A DNA stretch of 7,390 nt, taken from the NCBI GenBank assembly GCA_937900065.1, contig CALCDS010000017.1, forward strand, positions 1 to 7,390, written 5' to 3'. Source of the DNA: an uncultured Clostridiaceae bacterium. Lineage in GTDB: Bacteria; Bacillota; Clostridia; Clostridiales; Oxobacteraceae. The position numbers and the translations under genes were made by a program. Below, in pieces: positions 1-6,056 of the stretch. The stretch's first letter is position 1. Every line of letters begins with the position of its first letter. The notes under the pieces are model-generated. The model did no database searches. It was not told where the DNA came from and saw only the letters and a list, made by a program, of their open reading frames with translations.

Positions 1-103
1 TAAAAAGCGCTCACATCGCTCACTTGGATTGCTCAAAAAATCAACATTATACTTTAACATAGCCATATATTAAAATTTTTACAAGTAAACTTGTATATCA
101 CTT
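1..103. other. AT-rich spacer downstream of rnhC
   Basis: This spacer follows the rnhC stop and holds no convincing gene. Two small inverted repeats are visible. The sequence at 80-95 is a near-palindrome (TACAAG, four-base loop, CTTGTA) that could form a 6-bp hairpin but has no clean T-run after it. At 4-18, read on the minus strand, AGCG and CGCT could pair around a 7-base loop, followed by TTTTTA at the window edge. This could be the end of the operon transcript, but the stem is only 4 bp. Neither is strong enough to call a terminator, and the region is cut by the window edge. Confidence 0.4.
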
Positions 104-1003
104 TTAAATAGAACCAGTGGTTTTAAAATGAAGCTTTGCAACATGCTTTAGCTCATCCATGCCATATTTTGCTGTGAATTCCCTCGCAGCCTCAATTATG
201 CCTGAAGATGCGCCTTTGGGAAACTTGATTTCATACTTTGCGCTCAAGGCATCCATCCTCACTACAAACTCATTTCTGGCAAGTATGCTTGCAGCTGCAA
301 CCGCTGCGTTATCTTCCGCCCTTGGCCTCTGCATCAGATTTATATTTTTCCCTTTCTCCATCAATGCATTCTCTATCAAAGAAGAATCCCCGAATTTATC
401 GGATAATGCATTCTTGCAATCCACGATATTCAGCAAATTTTCGATTGCCCGGGCATGGCCCCAGGCAAGCATGCGGTTCAAATTGCCTAGCTTTTGATAA
501 AGCTCATTATACCTCTCATTTCCGATTGTGACAACAGAATATTTGCACATTTTTTTTATTTTTGCAGAAAGCGTCTCAATCTGCTTGGCGGAAAGCTTTT
601 TGCTGTCATCAACGCCGATACTTTTTAGTTTTGGGCCAATATCTCCATTTATATATACCCCGGCTATAACCAGAGGACCGAAATAATCGCCTTTACCGGA
701 CTCATCAGTTCCTATTATATCATTAGGATCATCATTTATTATATTTTCTCCACATTGAATGCATTTAACATTCAAGTCTTTATGGATATTATGCAAAATT
801 TTAGCATCCCTTATCTGGGACAGGTCAATATTTATTCCTTTTTTGCCTTCATATATGCGTATGATCCCTTTTTTTTGCTCAAGCCGAATTTCAAATTGAA
901 GACCGCAGTTTATTTTTTTGTATTCCCCAACTTCAAATCCAAGCCTTTCAAGCAATGTTTTATAGTCTTCATAGCATTCAAACGCATTATCATATCGGCG
1001 CAA
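104..1003 (-). CDS. rnhC: Ribonuclease HIII
   Basis: This is an endonuclease that cuts the RNA strand of RNA-DNA hybrids (R-loops, primers) in the cytoplasm. The 299-residue length is usual for the family. An N-terminal substrate-binding (TBP-like) domain covers about residues 1-85, and the RNase H type 2 catalytic domain follows. The signature IIGTDESGKGDYFGPL gives catalytic D100 and E101. VDDSKKLS is at about 131-138. LSDKFG gives a likely third acidic residue, D202, and RAEDNAAVAAAS gives D231. The LHFKTT tail is typical of HIII rather than HII. The start is TTG at 1003: no in-frame ATG lies near the N-terminus, and AGGGGTGG (1010-1017) sits 6 bases upstream. It is the last gene of the four-gene operon, 12 bases after the transporter stop, and its ribosome binding site overlaps that stop, which suggests translational coupling. 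Family identity is very secure; the TTG start is likely. Confidence 0.96.
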   Translation of the reverse strand: MRRYDNAFECYEDYKTLLERLGFEVGEYKKINCGLQFEIRLEQKKGIIRIYEGKKGINIDLSQIRDAKILHNIHKDLNVKCIQCGENIINDDPNDIIGTDESGKGDYFGPLVIAGVYINGDIGPKLKSIGVDDSKKLSAKQIETLSAKIKKMCKYSVVTIGNERYNELYQKLGNLNRMLAWGHARAIENLLNIVDCKNALSDKFGDSSLIENALMEKGKNINLMQRPRAEDNAAVAAASILARNEFVVRMDALSAKYEIKFPKGASSGIIEAAREFTAKYGMDELKHVAKLHFKTTGSI

Positions 1004-1015
1004 TACAATCCACCC

Positions 1016-1780
1016 CTATATCAAATCCAGTCCTATTTTTATAAAAAGCAGTACAAGCACCCCTAAAAAGACGGGTTTTATAACCTTGGCTCCATTTTTG
1101 ATTGCAAGGCCGGAACCTATCCAGTTTCCCAATATACCAAAAATAGCGGCCGGTATGCCTATCCAGAAATTCACCGTACCTCCAAGTATGAATGTCACCA
1201 AAGCCGATATATTGGATGAGAGGTTCACTATCTTGGCATTTCCGGATGCTGTCACTATATTAAATCCTATTATGCTCGTATATATCAGTATCAAAAATGT
1301 TCCGGTACCCGGTCCAAAGAAACCGTCATATGCACCTATGGCAAGTCCTGAAACAAGTGACAGAAACACAACCTTTTTAGTAGATATTTCTTTTACATTA
1401 TCATTTTTTCCAAAATCCCTTTGCGATAATATAAAAATCGCAATGATAGGCAGCATTACAATCAGGCAATATTTCAGATAAATATCACTTAGAGCAAGAG
1501 CCGCCTTTGCTCCAAAATGCGAACCGATAAGGGCTCCTATCACTGAAAATATTGCGGATCTGTAGTTTACCTGTTTGCTTTTTATAAACCTTAAGCTCGA
1601 GAAAAAAGTCCCGAAAGTAGAGGAAAACTTATTTGTACCGTATGCAAGATGCACCGGCAGCCCTGCAAATATATATGCCGGCAGCGATATAAGTCCACCG
1701 CCTCCGGCTATGGAATCGACCAAACCTGCCATAAACACAAGAGGGCATATTATCAAAAGCATATCCATGTCCATATCCAT
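1016..1780 (-). CDS. TSUP (TauE/SafE) family membrane transporter
   Basis: This is an integral membrane protein of the TauE/SafE/YfcA (TSUP, formerly UPF0721/DUF81) family, whose characterised members move sulfite, sulfonates or other small organic anions. It has about 254 residues and is hydrophobic nearly throughout, with seven or eight likely membrane helices. The two family half-repeats are visible: GLVDSIAGGGGLISLP with AYGTNKFSSTFGT near the N-terminus, and GAYDGFFGPGTGTF with SGNAKIVNLSSNISAL in the second half. The substrate cannot be read from the sequence. I chose the ATG at 1780 because AGAAGGG (1787-1793) lies 6 bases upstream. A longer frame opens at ATG 1801, overlaps the ATPase stop by 7 bases (ATGCTGA) and adds 7 residues, but lacks a comparable site. 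The chosen start begins a run of alternating Met-Asp codons (MDMDMDM). It lies between the ATPase and rnhC genes in the same operon. Confidence 0.9.
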   Translation of the reverse strand: MDMDMDMLLIICPLVFMAGLVDSIAGGGGLISLPAYIFAGLPVHLAYGTNKFSSTFGTFFSSLRFIKSKQVNYRSAIFSVIGALIGSHFGAKAALALSDIYLKYCLIVMLPIIAIFILSQRDFGKNDNVKEISTKKVVFLSLVSGLAIGAYDGFFGPGTGTFLILIYTSIIGFNIVTASGNAKIVNLSSNISALVTFILGGTVNFWIGIPAAIFGILGNWIGSGLAIKNGAKVIKPVFLGVLVLLFIKIGLDLI

Positions 1781-1794
1781 GGGAATCCCTTCTT

Positions 1795-4491
1795 TCAGCA
1801 TTTATTGCACATAAGCTCCACAACCTGGGCATCGCATTCATCCGATAGATTATATGCAAGACTCTCATGGCATGTAAATAAAAAGACCTGCCTTCGGCTT
1901 GATATATCTTTAAGCAGCTTAATCATATTGCCCCTTCTAAATCCGTCCCAGTTTACAAGGACTTCATCGAATATCAAGGGCAAAACTTCGCCGTTTTTCT
2001 CAATGTGCTCGGCAGATGCGATCCTCAGCGTCAAATATATCTGCTCTCTTGTCCCACGGCTTAGATGATTTTGCTCCACATCAAGTATTCTGCCGTCCAT
2101 ACTATTTTTTACGGCCAGCGAATTGCCATTCATTTCGGAATATATATTATTGTACTTCCCTCCGGTTATTATATCAAGATATTTTCCGGCCTTTTGAAGC
2201 ACATCAGGCTGATTTTCCTCCCTGTATACCCTGTCGCCCTCGATTATGATATTCTTAATCAAAGAGAGCCTGTCCCTCTTTTGAGCTACAAGCTTTCTCT
2301 CATTTTCAAGCTCTGATATTAATCCCTTTATATCGCCAGGCTTCTTATGCATGTTTCTCTGCTCGATGTCCTTTTTTAAAGACCCCATCTTTTCATTGAG
2401 TTCATTTAAAGAACGATCGACCTGCTCAAGCTCCACTCTTGCCTTAGATACGCTGTAGTCATCAAACTCCCAGCTTCCGCCCTTTGACTCATAGCTTTTT
2501 ATCTCTTCAACCAAAGAGCCGATATCGGGATCATCGTGGTACAATTCTTCCTTGAGGTTTTGCGCCCGGCCATAATACTTGCGCATTTTTAGAAGGCTGC
2601 ATATTTTAGAATCAAGGCTGTCCCCATTTAAAGGCTCCAGCTTCTCTTTTAATGAAGAATATCTATAATCCACATTTTTTATTTTATCACTAATGCCTGA
2701 TATTGTATCATCAGTACCCTCTATCTCAAGCTTGGCTGCTTTAAAACTCCTAAAATGCTCCGAGGCTTCCTCAAGACGACTCTTTAACATGTCGACATTA
2801 TTAAGTATATCATTATAAGGCGTCAGGCCGCAATTATGTATTTGGGCCATGACTTTATCATAAGCCTCTTTCAGCCTCTGTGACAATATATTTTTCTTCT
2901 TCATACAGTTTTGAATATTATAACACACTTCTTTTAATGTTATTACATCCAATAGCAAAGTTTCATCAGGATTTTGAGCCCTGATTTTGGAAATAGGAAG
3001 TCCTTTCAGCTCATGGACTACGCAATCAAGTGCTTCCCTTTTTAAATGCTCAATTCTATCAAGCTTTTTTTGAGCCTCTTTTAGTTCGGCTGCATCTGAT
3101 TTGTTGTTTTTGCTCAGTATATAAATTATAAGAAGTATACATCCGAGCAGCGAAAGCATTCCGGACAATATCCCAGCAGTCGTGTTTTTCATTATAATCA
3201 TTCCAAAAGCGCCTGCAGCGCAAAGGAGTGATGCGATATAGAGCACAAAAGCAGGCATTTTCCATGAGGAAAGTTTTGCCCTAAGTCCTGAAATCACGGC
3301 TTCCTGCTCCTGATGCTTTAAATTCACGGACTTAAACGACTGTATGCTCGATCTTATGCCAGCCTCATCTATCTCTATAAGAGGCTTTGAATATTCGTCC
3401 TTCCACCCGCCTTCGAGGACTTCACGGCCTCTCGAATCAAGCTTCTCCTTTAACGAGCCGATTTCACCATCCAGTGATTCCATGCTGCGCAGGTCGCTGT
3501 CTACCTGTCCATATGAGCTTATTATGGATTCAATTTCATCTTTGCAATTCAAAACCAGTTTATCGCTTTGGGACAGCACTTCGCACTTTAAAAGCGCATT
3601 TTGCCTGAGTTTGACTGCCTCATCATATTCATGATTTAAATTTTCCCGGCTTTGGTCCAGCTCATTTAAAACTTTTTGTACATCATCCGGTATCGAGTCA
3701 TAATCGGAAATATTTCCGGAAAGCCTTGTATACTCCTCGATTGCCCTCAATTTTTTTACGACCGGATAGAGCTTCTCATACCTGTTTATGTATTGCAGGC
3801 ACCTTGCTTTTTTAGATACGGCGCCGTCTATTTCAGACTTTAAATTTATGATATCTTTTTCGATTTGCTCCATAGCTCTTTCATTTTTCTCGGCTTCCTC
3901 AAGCTCGATTCTAAGCTTTTTGCATGATTCGGCAAGCTGCCTGTCCTTGGGCTTTCCCATCCTGTTCGGTCTCCACAGGCTGCCGGCTTCATCATCCAAT
4001 TTGGAAACGACATCAACTATTGGGTTGAACATGTTGCCATACTGTCCCCCCAAAAGCCTGTCCTGTATTTTCTGCCAAAGCCCTTCATCCGGAAAACAGA
4101 GCTCATCGAGCGTGAGTGCAAATAGTTCATTGAATATGGCCGAAGGTATATATCTTACAAAATCTACAGGACGGTTGGCAAGTTCATATTTTTTATCACC
4201 CGTGACCATTGTTCCCTGAGCCCTGCTTTTTAACCTTCTATGCACCATGTATTTTTCTCCTGCACTGTCTTCTATGCAGGCATCGCACTCGGCGGATGAT
4301 GCGTCATACGGTATGAGCGGGTTGCTGCTGACAGGATCCCATCCATAGAGTATAGTCGATATAAGTTTAAAAATCGTGGTTTTGCCTGATTCGTTTGGTC
4401 CGTAAAACACGACCATGCCATCGTTTAAATCGGGGCTTTCCCATTTCCCCAGGCATCCAAATCCGTTTGTGCCAAACTTTTTAAATTTCAC
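1795..4491 (-). CDS. YhaN/SbcC-like coiled-coil AAA ATPase with central membrane hairpin
   Basis: This is an SMC/Rad50-type ATPase of 898 residues, the probable partner of the nuclease encoded just upstream. Walker A is GPNESGKT at residues 31-38. The C-terminal half-site carries the ABC-like signature LSRGTREQ (about 810-817), Walker B LPLIFDE (about 837-843), D-loop VNWD (about 846-849) and a switch histidine in FLFTCH (about 875). The LSxGTREQ form and DEVLVNWD are typical of YhaN-like proteins. Long charged heptad-rich stretches (about 180-410 and 465-760) are coiled coil. Between them, at about 413-460, two hydrophobic helices form a membrane hairpin; no CxxC zinc hook is seen there. A CDAC at about 69-72 lies in the ATPase head and is not a hook. 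I chose GTG at 4491: AAAGGGGG (4499-4506) is 7 bases upstream and GTGA overlaps the nuclease stop. The open frame extends 11 codons further to ATG 4524. The family is secure; membrane insertion is inferred. Confidence 0.92.
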   Translation of the reverse strand: MKFKKFGTNGFGCLGKWESPDLNDGMVVFYGPNESGKTTIFKLISTILYGWDPVSSNPLIPYDASSAECDACIEDSAGEKYMVHRRLKSRAQGTMVTGDKKYELANRPVDFVRYIPSAIFNELFALTLDELCFPDEGLWQKIQDRLLGGQYGNMFNPIVDVVSKLDDEAGSLWRPNRMGKPKDRQLAESCKKLRIELEEAEKNERAMEQIEKDIINLKSEIDGAVSKKARCLQYINRYEKLYPVVKKLRAIEEYTRLSGNISDYDSIPDDVQKVLNELDQSRENLNHEYDEAVKLRQNALLKCEVLSQSDKLVLNCKDEIESIISSYGQVDSDLRSMESLDGEIGSLKEKLDSRGREVLEGGWKDEYSKPLIEIDEAGIRSSIQSFKSVNLKHQEQEAVISGLRAKLSSWKMPAFVLYIASLLCAAGAFGMIIMKNTTAGILSGMLSLLGCILLIIYILSKNNKSDAAELKEAQKKLDRIEHLKREALDCVVHELKGLPISKIRAQNPDETLLLDVITLKEVCYNIQNCMKKKNILSQRLKEAYDKVMAQIHNCGLTPYNDILNNVDMLKSRLEEASEHFRSFKAAKLEIEGTDDTISGISDKIKNVDYRYSSLKEKLEPLNGDSLDSKICSLLKMRKYYGRAQNLKEELYHDDPDIGSLVEEIKSYESKGGSWEFDDYSVSKARVELEQVDRSLNELNEKMGSLKKDIEQRNMHKKPGDIKGLISELENERKLVAQKRDRLSLIKNIIIEGDRVYREENQPDVLQKAGKYLDIITGGKYNNIYSEMNGNSLAVKNSMDGRILDVEQNHLSRGTREQIYLTLRIASAEHIEKNGEVLPLIFDEVLVNWDGFRRGNMIKLLKDISSRRQVFLFTCHESLAYNLSDECDAQVVELMCNKC
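3112..3255 (-). other. Predicted two-helix membrane hairpin within the ATPase
   Basis: This stretch encodes about residues 413-460 of the YhaN-like ATPase. Two strongly hydrophobic segments, starting PAFVLYIASLLCAAG and TAGILSGMLSLLGC, are separated by a short KN turn and flanked by SSWK before and SKNNKSD after. The hairpin falls almost exactly at the middle of the protein, between the two coiled-coil arms, where Rad50 and SbcC carry their zinc hook. If inserted, it would tether the tip of the folded coiled coil to the membrane with both ATPase ends in the cytoplasm. This is a reading of hydrophobicity by eye. Confidence 0.75.
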
Positions 4492-5741
4492 TTGGATGCC
4501 CCCTTTATCATGCGGGATGCGCATTCAGAGTCAATGCCTTCTAGAAGACTTCTTAGATATTTTACCTTTTCATCATCATCTAATCCACGCCCTATAGCCA
4601 AATCACGTGGAGATAATTTAAGGAGAAGATCATCATCGTATTTTAGCTTATCTATTATTGAAAGCACCGTACCGAGTATGTGGGGGCCTCCCCTGTATTC
4701 GTCCAAATCGATTTTTCTTGTTATGTTCTCAGCATTTATTTCCAAATACTTTATTTTCAGCGCTTCCCTTATTGTCTCAGTCAGGTAATCCATATTTTCT
4801 TCATTTAAAATATCATCATATAACGGGCATTGTCCTTTTAAAATAATCCTTAAAAAAATTTCAGAACCTATAGAGCGCATATCGCTGAATTTATCGCCGC
4901 ATTTGACAAGCAAGCTCTCAAGAGCCGACAGATCCTTGACTTCTTTAAGATTCCCGACGCTGATTGTAGTAAAACACACCGACGGTATTGGATGAAATAC
5001 AGCTTTTATATCATCGATATCATTTATTTCAACTTCATATATCCCTTTTATGCCCTCCTCACCGAAATTTCTTCCCATGAGATTTCCCGGATACACTATG
5101 GTCGGTTTAAATCTATTGAGTTCCATACGGCTATGTATATGTCCAAGAGCCCAGTATGAATAATCTTTGCTTGCCAAATCCTCCATCGAACATGGAGCAT
5201 ATCTGTCATATTCTCCAGTTCCGGACACTCCGGCAACAAATGCGTGGATAAGCCCGATATACGGCACACTGCCCTCGGCTTTTGGAAATTCAGATACAAT
5301 ATTCCTGCCCTCCCTGCTTCCTTCATGTCCTGCACCCACTATCACGGATACAGGCTTGCCGCAATCATCATGCACTGTATAGGATTCAGGCGTTGATTTT
5401 TTAAATATGTGCACATTTTTAGGCCACTTCAAGCCTTCCAAACAATAAGAGTCTCCAAAGGGGTCATGGTTCCCAGGTGCATAAAAGACCTCTATTCCTT
5501 TTTGGTCTAAAATTTCCATTTGCTTTTGCAAAAATTTTTCAGTGGCAAAACTCAACATATCGTTATCAAACAGATCGCCTGCGATTAAAATTGCATCCAC
5601 ATTTTCGGACAGTGCAAATTTTATTGCATTTTCAAATGACTGCCTTTGTTTATCCCTTAAATCTTTGCGCAGTCCTTCATCCCTGCTTGAAAACGGTGTG
5701 TCAAGATGTACATCTGCCATATGTACAAATCGAAATCCCAT
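4488..5741 (-). CDS. YhaO/SbcD-like DNA exonuclease (metallophosphoesterase)
   Basis: This is a calcineurin-like metallophosphoesterase of the SbcD/Mre11/YhaO group, expected to be an Mn-dependent DNA nuclease working with the ATPase encoded next. It has 417 residues from the chosen start. All the metal-binding motifs are present: ADVHLDTPF (D10, H12), AGDLFDN (D56), GNHD (N91, H92), GLIHAF (H166) and ALGHIHS (H201, H203). The region after about residue 240 is the capping and partner-binding part, as in YhaO; its exact fold is not readable here. I chose ATG 5741, with GGAG at 5751-5754 nine bases upstream and an N-terminus that fits the family (short lead into FRFVHMADVH). An ATG at 5756 would add five residues but has only a weak site. 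It is the first gene of the operon, just downstream of the terminator of the PLP-enzyme gene. The true Escherichia-type SbcD is possible as a label, but the partner's signature favours YhaO. Confidence 0.93.
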   Translation of the reverse strand: MGFRFVHMADVHLDTPFSSRDEGLRKDLRDKQRQSFENAIKFALSENVDAILIAGDLFDNDMLSFATEKFLQKQMEILDQKGIEVFYAPGNHDPFGDSYCLEGLKWPKNVHIFKKSTPESYTVHDDCGKPVSVIVGAGHEGSREGRNIVSEFPKAEGSVPYIGLIHAFVAGVSGTGEYDRYAPCSMEDLASKDYSYWALGHIHSRMELNRFKPTIVYPGNLMGRNFGEEGIKGIYEVEINDIDDIKAVFHPIPSVCFTTISVGNLKEVKDLSALESLLVKCGDKFSDMRSIGSEIFLRIILKGQCPLYDDILNEENMDYLTETIREALKIKYLEINAENITRKIDLDEYRGGPHILGTVLSIIDKLKYDDDLLLKLSPRDLAIGRGLDDDEKVKYLRSLLEGIDSECASRMIKGASK

Positions 5742-5782
5742 TTGCTTCAACTCCATCTTTTTATCTTGTAGAACTTATTAAT

Positions 5783-5788
5783 ATTATA
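5783..5788 (-). promoter_or_regulatory. Possible -10 box for the nuclease operon
   Basis: On the minus strand a perfect TATAAT lies about 42 bases before the chosen nuclease start, between the terminator and the first operon gene. No good -35 hexamer sits 16-18 bases upstream (AAGAGG at 17), so the call rests on the -10 match and its position. A promoter is expected here because the gene upstream ends in a strong terminator. AT-rich DNA often gives such matches by chance. Confidence 0.4.
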
Positions 5789-5830
5789 CATCAATCATAC
5801 TTCTTCCTCTTTTTATACAATCATCCGTAT

Positions 5831-5885
5831 AAAAATAAGCAGGGCCGCCGCACGATAAGATGATAGTTCATCGTGCAGCAGCCCC
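5831..5885 (-). terminator. Intrinsic terminator after the PLP-enzyme gene
   Basis: Two 16-base arms, 5841-5856 and 5870-5885, can pair around a 13-base loop. In minus-strand RNA all 16 positions pair, three of them as G-U wobbles; in plus-strand RNA the three become mismatches (two C-A and one A-C). The GC-rich stem is followed two bases later by TTATTTTT (5838 to 5831) on the minus strand. Both the wobble pattern and the T-run show that it acts on leftward transcripts, ending the message of the PLP-enzyme gene about 170 bases past its stop and insulating the nuclease operon. Confidence 0.88.
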
Positions 5886-6056
5886 GTCCGTAAATTGTTT
5901 CACGTGAAACAATCTCTGGAGACGCTTGATACCGGCCGGATAGAGGACGATTGGCATAAATATACATATTGAAAATGCGATCCTAATGCTGCCGGGCAAA
6001 CGCAGATCAAAAGTGAAAAAATGATAAAGCTAAAATCATATGCACAGATTCATATT
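5886..6056 (-). other. Untranslated 3' region of the PLP-enzyme transcript, containing parS
   Basis: This region has no gene I can support. It lies between the PLP-enzyme stop and its terminator, so it should be transcribed leftwards as a long 3' untranslated region. It holds the parS palindrome near its left end. A few short inverted repeats are also visible: CCGGCCGG near 5933-5940, an AATAT/ATATT pair near 5959-5970 flanked by imperfectly matching GGACGATTGGCAT and ATGCGATCC, and TGCCGGGCA near 5990. Only very short frames of about ten codons occur, without convincing ribosome binding sites. A small RNA cannot be excluded but nothing specific supports one. Confidence 0.5.
5896..5911. other. 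parS: parS chromosome-partitioning site (ParB/Spo0J binding)
   Basis: TGTTTCACGTGAAACA is a perfect 16-bp palindrome and an exact match to the consensus TGTTNCACGTGAAACA known for bacterial chromosomal parS sites. The symmetry extends to 20 bp (5894-5913, ATTG...CAAT). ParB (Spo0J) binds such sites, loads as a CTP-dependent clamp, spreads along the DNA and recruits SMC-condensin to separate newly copied origins. The site is between genes but inside the likely transcribed 3' region of the PLP-enzyme gene, 10 bases from the terminator stem. No parA or parB gene is in the window. Confidence 0.93.

Noticed and set aside
80..95. TACAAG/CTTGTA near-palindrome as the operon terminator.
   Set aside because: The stem is six AT-rich pairs and no clean T-run follows it on the minus strand.
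1781..1801. ATG 1801 as the transporter start.
   Set aside because: It lacks a good ribosome binding site, whereas ATG 1780 has AGAAGGG six bases ahead.
3788..4219. Long plus-strand open frames opposite the ATPase, nuclease and PLP-enzyme genes (for example this 143-codon one).
   Set aside because: They run opposite strongly conserved minus-strand genes, show serine/leucine-rich low-complexity translations typical of antisense shadows, and match no family I recognise.
4276..4287. CDAC in the ATPase as a zinc hook.
   Set aside because: It lies in the N-terminal ATPase head at about residue 70, not at the coiled-coil apex where a hook must be.
4604..4609. A second CACGTG core inside the nuclease gene as another parS site.
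   Set aside because: The flanking bases do not match the TGTTN and AAACA arms of parS, so only the central six bases agree.
5896..5911. The CACGTG-centred palindrome as a catabolite (cre) operator or other repressor site.
   Set aside because: It is two bases longer than the 14-bp cre consensus and does not fit it, while it matches parS at every position.
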